Part shown: in pieces, positions 1 to 6,677 of the stretch
Layout: the number at the start of each line of letters is the position of its first letter
Position numbering within the stretch: the stretch's first letter is position 1
From: Gammaproteobacteria bacterium
Lineage (GTDB): Bacteria; Pseudomonadota; Gammaproteobacteria; UBA9214
Direction of reading: 5' to 3'
Length of the DNA: 15,950 bases
Assembly (NCBI GenBank): GCA_029881775.1
Contig: JAOULY010000015.1
Span: 1 to 15,950 of the forward strand
The notes under the pieces: generated by a model
Seen by the model: the letters and a program-made list of their open reading frames with translations, nothing else
Database searches by the model: none
Told to the model about the DNA's origin: nothing
Made by a program: the position numbers and the translations under genes

Positions 1-191
1 TCACTGTAAATGATGTAACAACTGATGAGTAAAACCAGGTAACCGTGACTGTAGCCACCGTCTTCCCAGTTCGACCAGAGGCCTGCAAGGTACAGGGTGG
101 TGTCACGATACAATACCAGCAACAGCAACAACATCAGTCCAAGCACGGTCAAGGCGACATTCCAGCCGGATGCATTACTCTCCCTACTCAC
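1..191 (-). CDS. Exosortase, N-terminal fragment (gene cut by left edge)
   Basis: This is the first 63 codons of an open frame that leaves the window at base 1. Exosortases are multi-pass inner-membrane cysteine proteases/transpeptidases that process proteins with PEP-CTERM tails. The visible part has a hydrophobic helix (about residues 12-27), then YRDTTLYLAGLW and later GYSHGYLVLLIS. The pattern Y-x-T-x(3,6)-W followed by a YSHG/AHG segment and a second helix is typical of exosortase N termini. The catalytic Cys, Arg and His lie beyond the edge. The start is GTG at 191, the only in-frame start before Met20; AGGTGA just upstream may serve as ribosome binding site. It starts 20 bp after the prsR stop, in the same direction, so it is probably the third gene of a prsK-prsR-exosortase operon. 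The identification rests on a short fragment plus context; which exosortase subtype cannot be told. Confidence 0.75.
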   Translation of the reverse strand, partial: MSRESNASGWNVALTVLGLMLLLLLVLYRDTTLYLAGLWSNWEDGGYSHGYLVLLISCYIIYS

Positions 192-211
192 AGGTCACCT
201 GTCGGCAGCCG

Positions 212-1564
212 TTATTTTTCTGCACTATCCAGTCCCAGCTTCTTCATCAGGCTATAAAGTGACGGGCGGCTGACACCAAGCGCATCGGCTGTTCGCGACA
301 TGTTGTAGTTATTGATGTCAAGGGCACGCTGGATGACATTGCGCTCGGCAGCTTCCCTGGCTTCCCTGAGATCCAGCCCATAAGGTTCGATTTTTTCCTG
401 CAGGCCCAGGTCGACGGGACCAATCGTTTTACCGTCGGCAAGGATGACCGAGCGCTTGATCCTGTTTTCAAGTTCGCGCACATTTCCAGGCCAGTCATAG
501 GATTCGATCTGCTCGCAGGCCTTGTCGGTGAAACCACGGAAATCACGGCTGTGCTGGCTTGCATACTTCTCGAGAAAGGTACGCGCCAGCAGCATCCGGT
601 CACCTTCACGATTACGCAGGGCGGGTATCTTGATGACAATCTCGCTGATACGGTAATACAGGTCCTCACGGAATTTGCCTGTCTTGATGGACTCATTGAG
701 ATCATGGTGCGTTGCACAGAGCACACGCACGTCAACCGGGATCAGGCTGTGCCCGCCCAGCCGTTCGACCTGGCGTTCCTGCAGAAAGCGCAACATCTTG
801 GCCTGCAGTGACACGGGCATGTCACCGATTTCGTCGAGAAAAAATGTACCACCGCTCGCATGCTCTATTTTTCCCCGGTTCTGCCGCACGGCACCGGTAA
901 ACGCACCTTTTTCATAACCGAACAATTCGCTTTCGAGTAATGTTTCGGGAATGGCCGCACAGTTAACGACTACAAACGGACCATCTCTGCGCGCACTCAG
1001 ATCATGCAGGGCACGAGCGAACAATTCCTTGCCGGTGCCGCTTTCGCCGTGAATCAACGTGGTTGCATCGGTTGGCCCGACCCGCTCGACCATCCGGCAG
1101 GCTTCCTGCATCGCGTTGCTTGAATAGACGATACCGTCCAGCACACTGGCCGACTGCAGCCGGCGATTCTCGGCCTCGAGATCGTACAAACGACTGGCGC
1201 GTTCGACGATCAGCGCGAGCACGACAGGGTCTATCGGCTTCTGGTAAAAATCGTAAGCACCCAGTGACACGGCCTTGATTGCAACATCGTGATCGTCGTT
1301 ACCGGTTACCACAACCACCTTGGTGTGTGGTGCAAGTTCCAGTATCTCGTCGAGCGCCCTGAGGCCTTCGGATGCATTGGCACTGTCGGGCGGCAGGCCC
1401 AGGTCCAGGGTAACAACAGGCGGATGATGTTCCTGCATCTGCCTGAGCGCCGACTCGCGGTCAGCGGCTATGTGCACATCAAAGCCGCTGAAAGCCCATT
1501 TCAGCTGCTTCTGCAGGCCGGGGTTGTCCTCAACCACCAGCAATGATTTCAGTTCGCTGTTCAT
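212..1564 (-). CDS. prsR: PEP-CTERM system sigma-54-dependent response regulator PrsR
   Basis: A 450-residue NtrC-type activator of sigma-54 RNA polymerase. It has a receiver domain (residues 7-125) with phosphoacceptor Asp54 in VVTLDLGLP and Lys109 in QKP. The AAA+ domain has Walker A GESGTGKE (173-180), the sigma-54 contact loop GAFTGA (220-225) and Walker B FFLDE (241-245). A Fis-type helix-turn-helix sits at the C terminus (about 421-444, MSRTADALGVSRPSLYSLM). All residues needed for phosphorylation, ATP hydrolysis and sigma-54 engagement are present. The name PrsR comes from the family that accompanies PEP-CTERM/exosortase loci, and the context fits: prsK lies 48 bp upstream and an exosortase gene 20 bp downstream. 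The likely target is the divergent PEP-CTERM gene, which has a sigma-54-type promoter. The helix-turn-helix ends at the protein's extreme C terminus, as usual for the family. Confidence 0.93.
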   Translation of the reverse strand: MNSELKSLLVVEDNPGLQKQLKWAFSGFDVHIAADRESALRQMQEHHPPVVTLDLGLPPDSANASEGLRALDEILELAPHTKVVVVTGNDDHDVAIKAVSLGAYDFYQKPIDPVVLALIVERASRLYDLEAENRRLQSASVLDGIVYSSNAMQEACRMVERVGPTDATTLIHGESGTGKELFARALHDLSARRDGPFVVVNCAAIPETLLESELFGYEKGAFTGAVRQNRGKIEHASGGTFFLDEIGDMPVSLQAKMLRFLQERQVERLGGHSLIPVDVRVLCATHHDLNESIKTGKFREDLYYRISEIVIKIPALRNREGDRMLLARTFLEKYASQHSRDFRGFTDKACEQIESYDWPGNVRELENRIKRSVILADGKTIGPVDLGLQEKIEPYGLDLREAREAAERNVIQRALDINNYNMSRTADALGVSRPSLYSLMKKLGLDSAEK

Positions 1565-1612
1565 TGCCTGTTATCAATCATCCCTGTCAGAACGGGCTGC
1601 ATCTGTCTGCCG

Positions 1613-3682
1613 TCATGCCTTGTCCACACATGAAACCGGTATTTCCACTAGGACCTGCGTCCCCGCCCCGGGTTCACTCCTGACATGTATATCGCCACCC
1701 AACAACCGCACGAACTCCCGGCTTTCGTACATGCCGATACCTATGCCAGCGTTACCCTTGGTGGTATCGAACGGCTTGAACAGGCGGTCCCTGATGAAAT
1801 CGGCATCCATCCCGTGCCCATTGTCCTGGATAGACACGATACAGAATTGGCCATTCATTTGCAGACCGACTTTCACGAAACCGTCCGCAGCCGTTGCCTG
1901 CTGGGCATTTTCCAGCAGGTGTATCAGCACGTTCTCCAGCCGGGTCTTTTCCACAACCACGTGACACGCATCCAGCGGCAAGTCCGGCTCCGGCACCGGT
2001 TTCCGATGTGACAACTTGCCGGCCGCGGCCGTTACCAGGTCACCGAGGTCAACCATCACCTTGCTCTCCGCAACGACCCGCTTATTACGCAACTGGTCCA
2101 GCAGCCGCTTGATGTCGCCGGCAGCCGTGCTCACCGAATCAAAGGCGTCTTCCAGGAACTCCGGGTTATTCCGGTGCGTTTCCGCATTCCGGGCAACCAT
2201 CTCCAGACCGGCCGCAACATTCTTCAAATCATGCACCATGTAAGATGACATGCGGTTGAAAACCTCGAACTGCCTGGCGCGGGCAAGCGCGTCAGATGTC
2301 ATCAGCACGGCAAGATGGCTGGCCACCTGCCGTGCCGCCGTTTTCAGCAAATCACGGTCTTCCCAGTTAACCGAACGCATTGACTGCGGTTGAGCGAGCA
2401 CGACAAAGCCCAGCAACGCGTCAAGCCCCGGTAATGGCACAACCAGCCAGGCGCCGTCGATCGTGTCGACCCAGTCCGGCAATGTCAGCTGGCCATACTC
2501 ATCCGAATGTGTCGGCACATCGACGAGATTTATCACGTAGGACTTTTCAGCAAGGAGCCGTACGATACTGTCCTCTCCGGATATTGCTGTATCGATAGGC
2601 GCCGTCTTCCAGGCCGCTATATTGCGGTACTTTCCCTGGCCATCATCAAGCCACAACAGGCCCGCCCGGGCATCGACGATTTGTGCAAGCACACTAATGG
2701 AGGAATCGAAGCTGTCAGTATCCGTCACCTTGTAATTCAGTGCGTGCGTCAACTTCAGCCATTCATGACGGTAGTCATACTTGTTGCGATAAAAATGCTT
2801 GCCGAGAAAAACACGCAGCTGCCGGCGCAACTGCCCCGAAAACAGCACCAGGGCGAGGAAGATGGCCGCCAGCGAGATAAAGACAATCTGTGCAATCCCG
2901 CCCCAGCTACCGCCGTATGTCTGCAGGTAGTAACCGGCCGCGGCCATTACCAGCAGGTAGAGACCACCGCCGAAGATGGCTGTTATATGCAGAACCACAT
3001 CACGTGAGACGAAGATATTGGTCGACCAGTCCCTGTTTCTGGCCGCGGCAATGGTCAGTAACGGGACACTTAACAGGTTGACGAAACCACGCGCCTCCCA
3101 CAACTCGGGGTCCATGCCCATAAACAGCAAGGCATTGGCATACATGTAGAAATCGAAGGCGAAAATTCCGCCGGCCCCGATAAACAGGTACATCAGGTTA
3201 CGCCGGTAGTCCTGCGTAATATTCCGGAACAATTGCTCGATTATGGCCAGGCCTGCCAGGGCAAGAAAAACATGGCCGGCAAAACGCACCGGCATCATGC
3301 GCGTTTCGAATTCCACCGGGGCAAGGTGCAGGGTCAGCAGTTCGACCAATAGCAGGAGTGTGGCCAGGCCGGTACTTAACAGCAGGCCCCAGCGACGGAG
3401 AATACGATAACCGGTCAGTTGCCTGGCCGCCGGCTCGAACAGCTTCAGCAGGAAAATGAACCAGGCCACATAGCGAAGAATTTCCAGTGACAGGTAGAAA
3501 CCGGCAGTGTCTTCCGTATCCCCGGCAATAACGACCGCCAGTGCCGCCCAGGCCACGGATACAATCACAACCAGGGTCAGCAGGTGGCCCTGGATATTGC
3601 TGCGCCGGTTGACCAGCAACAGCATGGCCAGAAAACCGAAGCCCAGTGCGGCACTCAAATAGCTGTATTGGCCAAGATTCAT
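1613..3682 (-). CDS. prsK: PEP-CTERM system membrane histidine kinase PrsK
   Basis: A 689-residue sensor kinase, cognate partner of PrsR. The N-terminal half (about residues 5-285) is strongly hydrophobic with some eight to nine membrane helices and no large periplasmic sensor domain. A GAF-like cytoplasmic region follows (about 325-460). The kinase core shows the H-box around His484 (MVHDLKN), N-box LENAQQA with Asn592, G1 box IQDNGHG (618-624), F-box LFKPFDTTK (634-642) and G2 box GIGIGM (646-651). These are all the elements of an active HPK. The pattern of a multi-helix membrane domain, GAF and a DLKN-type H-box matches the PrsK family linked to exosortases. The signal is unknown; the membrane-embedded N terminus suggests an envelope or lipid-phase cue, which is inference. 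The ATG at 3682 has only a weak ribosome site. The gene is divergent from the PEP-CTERM protein gene. Confidence 0.93.
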   Translation of the reverse strand: MNLGQYSYLSAALGFGFLAMLLLVNRRSNIQGHLLTLVVIVSVAWAALAVVIAGDTEDTAGFYLSLEILRYVAWFIFLLKLFEPAARQLTGYRILRRWGLLLSTGLATLLLLVELLTLHLAPVEFETRMMPVRFAGHVFLALAGLAIIEQLFRNITQDYRRNLMYLFIGAGGIFAFDFYMYANALLFMGMDPELWEARGFVNLLSVPLLTIAAARNRDWSTNIFVSRDVVLHITAIFGGGLYLLVMAAAGYYLQTYGGSWGGIAQIVFISLAAIFLALVLFSGQLRRQLRVFLGKHFYRNKYDYRHEWLKLTHALNYKVTDTDSFDSSISVLAQIVDARAGLLWLDDGQGKYRNIAAWKTAPIDTAISGEDSIVRLLAEKSYVINLVDVPTHSDEYGQLTLPDWVDTIDGAWLVVPLPGLDALLGFVVLAQPQSMRSVNWEDRDLLKTAARQVASHLAVLMTSDALARARQFEVFNRMSSYMVHDLKNVAAGLEMVARNAETHRNNPEFLEDAFDSVSTAAGDIKRLLDQLRNKRVVAESKVMVDLGDLVTAAAGKLSHRKPVPEPDLPLDACHVVVEKTRLENVLIHLLENAQQATAADGFVKVGLQMNGQFCIVSIQDNGHGMDADFIRDRLFKPFDTTKGNAGIGIGMYESREFVRLLGGDIHVRSEPGAGTQVLVEIPVSCVDKA

Positions 3683-3721
3683 GCCCGATGCCTGCTGTAC
3701 CTGTGATCAACCCGGGTGTCA

Positions 3722-3779
3722 GTAGTGTTTACAATACTACCCCGCCCGGATAATTTTAAACAAGGAATTGATTTATCAA
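3722..3779 (-). promoter_or_regulatory. Possible prsK promoter with overlapping inverted repeat
   Basis: On the minus strand, TTGTTT (complement of 3758-3763) and TAGTAT (complement of 3734-3739) are 18 bp apart and could be -35/-10 elements. A second weak pair, TTGATA (3774-3779) and TAAAAT (3753-3758), has 15 bp spacing. An inverted repeat GTAGT...ACTAC (3722-3726 and 3736-3740) covers the first -10 box and could be an operator. None of these matches is strong; the placement is suggested mainly by the repeat and the A+T-rich context 40-95 bp before the prsK start. Confidence 0.3.
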
Positions 3780-3793
3780 TGAAATCTTTATCC

Positions 3794-3809
3794 TGGCCGG
3801 TGAAATGCC
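3794..3809 (+). promoter_or_regulatory. Weaker sigma-54-like element
   Basis: TGGCCGGTGAAATGCC has the invariant GG (3795-3796) and GC (3807-3808) separated by exactly 10 bp and an intact TGGC block, but the -12 block is ATGCC instead of TTGCA/T. Transcription would begin near 3820, leaving a leader of about 208 nt. It could be a secondary promoter or chance; the site at 3962 is the better candidate. Confidence 0.25.
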
Positions 3810-3871
3810 GGGTTTCCCAACCCTGTCATGTATTTGAGTGTCATGGATATTTACAGCAAACGCCTGAAAAT

Positions 3872-3895
3872 GGCCTGCCATAAGACTGGCATGCC
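3872..3895. promoter_or_regulatory. Inverted repeat, candidate PrsR upstream activator site
   Basis: Arms GGC-c-TGCCA and TGGCA-t-GCC flank a 6-bp centre TAAGAC (3881-3886), with 8 of 9 arm positions pairing. The centre lies about 80 bp upstream of the -24 element at 3963. NtrC-type activators usually bind dyad sites 80-200 bp above a sigma-54 promoter, so both position and symmetry fit. Binding by PrsR specifically is inferred from the adjoining prsR gene; I know of no consensus to compare it with. Confidence 0.45.
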
Positions 3896-3961
3896 TTATC
3901 ACCACATTAAATACTTTGTTATACAAAAACTTACTTCAACATGTGCCCAGCCCTATTCAAT

Positions 3962-3977
3962 GGGTATGTTTTTTGCT
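3962..3977 (+). promoter_or_regulatory. Sigma-54 promoter of the PEP-CTERM gene
   Basis: GGGTATGTTTTTTGCT matches the sigma-54 pattern TGGCACG-N4-TTGCW: the invariant GG (3963-3964) and GC (3975-3976) are 10 bp apart, G is present at the seventh position and the -12 block TTGCT is perfect. The -24 block is weaker (GGGTAT for TGGCAC). Transcription would start near 3988, giving a 40-nt leader that contains the ribosome site at 4011-4017. The match is supported by a sigma-54 activator gene 2.4 kb away in the same locus and by the upstream dyad. Confidence 0.6.
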
Positions 3978-4027
3978 CGTTTACCAGCAAGGAGAATTGG
4001 ATTCAATTTCAAGGAGGATTGGACCAA

Positions 4028-4672
4028 ATGAACAAACTTATTGCCTTACTCGCCACCCTGCTGCTTCCCTTCCACGTGCAGGCTATCCAGATCAACAGCA
4101 TCGGCGATTCATGGACCGTAGACTGGCTGGTCAGCGCGTCCTCAACACCCGGTCTCAGCAGTGATCTCACCGCCACCAGCGACTGGCTGGTAACGTCGTT
4201 CACCTCGACCTCCATCACGCTGGACATCAGTATTACCAACACCACGACACTGACCAGCCTGCTGACCAACGCCGACATTACCACGTTCGGTTTTGGCATC
4301 GACCCGAATGCGACCGCCACGATCCTGACTGCCGGTAGTACCTTTGACATGATCGGCAGCGGCAGCGGACCACAGCAGACGTTCCCGGGCGGCTTCAAGG
4401 ATATCGATATCTGCATCTTTGCCTCCGGCTGCGCTGGCGGCACGGTCAATGATGCGCTGCATGCCGGCGATACGGACTTCCTGCAGATTCTGCTGACCGG
4501 TGATTTCAGCGGCGGTACCGCAGACCTGATATTTTTCCCGCTGAAGTTCCAGACCAACCAGGGTTCTTATGAACCGGGCGGCTCAATACCGGAACCGCCG
4601 CTCCTGTCGCTGCTGGTCATCGGGCTGTTCGGCATAGGGATGGTCAAACTAGGGCGTAGAAAAGCCGCGTAG
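4028..4672 (+). CDS. Secreted PEP-CTERM sorting-domain protein
   Basis: A 214-residue exported protein. The start at ATG 4028 is chosen over one 29 codons upstream because it has a strong ribosome site (AAGGAGG, 4011-4017, 10 nt spacing) and gives a clean signal peptide, MNKLIALLATLLLPFHVQA, with cleavage after residue 19. The mature part is rich in Thr, Ser and beta-branched residues with Asn-x-Thr stretches, typical of extracellular beta structures, and has one close Cys pair (DICIFASGC, about residue 130). The C terminus (about 187-214) is a classic sorting tail: IPEP, a hydrophobic helix, then KLGRRKAA. The exosortase at the left edge is the likely processing enzyme. Its function is unknown; such proteins are thought to join the exopolysaccharide matrix or cell surface. 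The conserved FGIDPNAT and DIC...C-GG blocks recall a recurrent PEP-CTERM subfamily (possibly the one called cistern, from memory). Confidence 0.88.
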   Translation: MNKLIALLATLLLPFHVQAIQINSIGDSWTVDWLVSASSTPGLSSDLTATSDWLVTSFTSTSITLDISITNTTTLTSLLTNADITTFGFGIDPNATATILTAGSTFDMIGSGSGPQQTFPGGFKDIDICIFASGCAGGTVNDALHAGDTDFLQILLTGDFSGGTADLIFFPLKFQTNQGSYEPGGSIPEPPLLSLLVIGLFGIGMVKLGRRKAA

Positions 4673-4686
4673 AGACAAACTTGTCT

Positions 4687-4711
4687 GGCAGCACCTGAAA
4701 ACACTGCTGCC
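4687..4711. terminator. Hairpin between convergent genes
   Basis: Arms GGCAGCA (4687-4693) and TGCTGCC (4705-4711) flank an 11-nt loop, between the PEP-CTERM stop and the convergent mpl stop. A small palindrome AGACAA-ac-TTGTCT precedes it (4673-4686). No long T run follows on either strand, so it would be an imperfect bidirectional terminator. Confidence 0.4.
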
Positions 4712-4739
4712 GTTTATCTGGATGGCCTGCAGGGAGTCT

Positions 4740-6107
4740 TTAGCTGCGCCCCTGCAAGGCCGCCAGCAGTTTCTCGTGTATGCCACCGAAACCCCCGTTG
4801 CTCATCACCAATATGTGATCTCCGGCTGCGGCCATGGCGCTGACCTCTTTCACAATGCTGTCGACCGAGTGCCTGACTGCTATCCGCTGATCGCCGGCCG
4901 GCAGGTTGTCTGCCAGTGACCAGCCCAACCCGTCGGGTTCATGCAGCCAGACATGATCGGCGCCCGCCAGTGAGGCGGCCAGGGTGTCACGGTGTACACC
5001 CATCTTCATGGTATTGGAGCGCGGCTCGAGCAACACCAGGATGCGCGCATCCCCCACCCGCTTGCGCAGACCCTGCAGTGTCGTTGCGATCGCCGTCGGG
5101 TGATGGGCGAAATCGTCGTAGACCGTGACATCATTGACTGTCCCGCGCACTTCCATGCGGCGCCTGACACCAAGGTACCCGGCCAGTGCCGCGATCGACT
5201 GCTCGACCGGAACGCCGCCATGGCGCGCCGCGGCAATCGCACCCAGCGCATTTTGCATATTATGTTCGCCCAGTTGACCCCAGCGCACCGTGCCGACGAC
5301 CTGCCCGTCCTGTAATACATCGAACACGCTGCCATCGGCCTGCTGCGGGACTGCACGCCAGGCCGCTGCCGCACCCGCTGTCGTGAACCGCTCAACATAG
5401 GTCCAGCACCCCATTTCCAGTACCGCGTCCAGCTCTGCGTCACCGGCCTTGCTGACAATCAGGCCATCGCCGGGCACGGTGCGTACCAGGTGATGGAACT
5501 GGGTGCGGATTGCGGCCATGTCCGGAAAAATATCGGCATGGTCATACTCGAGATTATTCATCACCAGTGTGCGCGGGCGGTAGTGTACGAACTTGGAGCG
5601 CTTGTCGAAAAACGCCGTGTCGTATTCATCCGCCTCGACGACAAAAAACGGTGCGTCACCCAGCCGCGCCGAGACGCCGAAGTTTTGCGGCACACCGCCA
5701 ATGAGAAAGCCCGGGTTCATACCGGCATATTCGAGTATCCACGCCAGCATGCTGGCCGTGGAGGTCTTGCCATGGGTGCCCGACACAGCCAGCACCCAGC
5801 GTCCCTGCAACACATGATCGGCCAGCCACTGCGGCCCGGAGGTATACGGCATACCGGCTGAGAGCACTTTCTCTACCGCCGGATTGCCGCGTGACAGGGC
5901 GTTGCCAATCACTACGCAATCAGGCGCCGGCTCGAGCGCACCGCTGTCGTAGCCCTCGTGCAGGCCGATTCCCTGCTCGCGCAACTGCGTGCTCATGGGG
6001 GGATAAACATTCGCGTCGGAACCGCTCACCTGCACGCCGAGTTCGCGTGCCAGCAGCGCGATACCGCCCATGAACGTTCCGCAAATACCGAGAATATGAA
6101 TATGCAT
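4740..6107 (-). CDS. mpl: UDP-MurNAc : L-Ala-gamma-D-Glu-meso-DAP ligase (murein tripeptide ligase)
   Basis: A 455-residue cytoplasmic Mur ligase that attaches the recovered tripeptide L-Ala-D-Glu-meso-DAP to UDP-MurNAc in peptidoglycan recycling, using ATP. The N terminus MHIHILGICGTFMGG is the UDP-substrate Rossmann segment. The P-loop SGTHGKTST spans 109-117. VVEADEYDTAFFDKRSKF (about 156-173) is the characteristic Mpl block in the central domain, and YDDFAHHPTAI plus LEPRSNTMKMG mark the C-terminal domain. Length matches E. coli Mpl (457), and the EADEYDTAFFDKR block separates it from MurC. It is the last gene of a minus-strand unit, 6 bp after the preceding membrane-protein gene. It implies a meso-DAP cell wall and active wall recycling. 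Confidence 0.96.
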   Translation of the reverse strand: MHIHILGICGTFMGGIALLARELGVQVSGSDANVYPPMSTQLREQGIGLHEGYDSGALEPAPDCVVIGNALSRGNPAVEKVLSAGMPYTSGPQWLADHVLQGRWVLAVSGTHGKTSTASMLAWILEYAGMNPGFLIGGVPQNFGVSARLGDAPFFVVEADEYDTAFFDKRSKFVHYRPRTLVMNNLEYDHADIFPDMAAIRTQFHHLVRTVPGDGLIVSKAGDAELDAVLEMGCWTYVERFTTAGAAAAWRAVPQQADGSVFDVLQDGQVVGTVRWGQLGEHNMQNALGAIAAARHGGVPVEQSIAALAGYLGVRRRMEVRGTVNDVTVYDDFAHHPTAIATTLQGLRKRVGDARILVLLEPRSNTMKMGVHRDTLAASLAGADHVWLHEPDGLGWSLADNLPAGDQRIAVRHSVDSIVKEVSAMAAAGDHILVMSNGGFGGIHEKLLAALQGRS

Positions 6108-6113
6108 ACGTGC

Positions 6114-6662
6114 TTACTTGCTCAAGCCGGTCTCACCCGTCGTTACATTGCCGTCAAGGGGAATGATGGTCGCAGCGAACTGCATACTGATCAACACATA
6201 CAGTAGCGCCATGGCAACGCCGATGGCGAGCGAAGTGGACAACGCATGACGGATAATATGGGCGCTGACGACAAGATTCCAGAACGATAACAGCAGCCAG
6301 ACCAGCGTCAGCGCAAACGGCACCGATGCTTCAGTGGATGCCGGCCCGGTCATCAGCACCAGCGGCAACGCGAGCAGCCCCAGCAGCGTACCCGCACCTG
6401 ACAGGGCCGACAGCGTCTGCAAGCTACGCGCAGGCTTTCCTGACAGGTACAGCATGACCAGCACGAACACGGCCATGACCAGCAGATCGATAAACGCCAG
6501 TTGCACGCCACGCATCATCCCGTAGCTGCCGGACAGCACCAGCACCGAGACCATGGCGTAACACGTCAGGCTAAAACCGAGAACAAATGCAGAGGCAGGG
6601 CCATCCTGGGGAGCCGCCCGCAACAGGCACAAGTCAAGCCAGTAGCGGAATAACTGCAGCAT
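6114..6662 (-). CDS. Five-helix membrane protein of unknown function
   Basis: A 182-residue protein with about five predicted membrane helices (roughly 24-45, 53-73, 80-106, 113-136 and 142-165) and short loops. There are no recognisable catalytic motifs. The first 20 residues, MLQLFRYWLDLCLLRAAPQD, look like an amphipathic interfacial segment rather than a cleaved signal. The overall look is that of small Yip1-like or YIP1/DUF-type membrane proteins, but I do not recognise the family. It sits 15 bp after adk and 6 bp before mpl, so the three genes are almost certainly cotranscribed and perhaps translationally coupled. The ATG at 6662 has AAGG directly abutting it, too close for an ideal ribosome site, so the start is less certain than the frame. 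Being next to a murein recycling ligase may hint at an envelope role; that is only inference. Confidence 0.8.
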   Translation of the reverse strand: MLQLFRYWLDLCLLRAAPQDGPASAFVLGFSLTCYAMVSVLVLSGSYGMMRGVQLAFIDLLVMAVFVLVMLYLSGKPARSLQTLSALSGAGTLLGLLALPLVLMTGPASTEASVPFALTLVWLLLSFWNLVVSAHIIRHALSTSLAIGVAMALLYVLISMQFAATIIPLDGNVTTGETGLSK

Positions 6663-6677
6663 CCTTGAATAGCGCGA

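Larger units (their letters stand above)
3683..4027. other. Divergent intergenic region prsK / PEP-CTERM gene
   Basis: This 345-bp stretch between two divergent genes has no convincing protein gene; a short frame at 3828-4031 lacks a ribosome site and any recognisable sequence. It holds a possible prsK promoter, two sigma-54-like elements, an inverted repeat likely to be an activator site, and the ribosome binding site of the PEP-CTERM gene. It is more A+T-rich than the flanking genes. Confidence 0.7.

Noticed and set aside
45..257. 70-codon plus-strand frame at the left edge
   Set aside because: It is antisense to the exosortase start and the prsR end, which are better supported.
3887..3902. 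Sigma-54-like word TGGCATGCCTTATCAC
   Set aside because: The TGGCAT block is fine but GC is not at the right distance (CA instead of GC at the -12 site).
3941..4027. Upstream start for the PEP-CTERM protein
   Set aside because: It would add 29 residues before a clean signal peptide, and would lie upstream of the predicted transcription start; ATG 4028 has a strong ribosome site.
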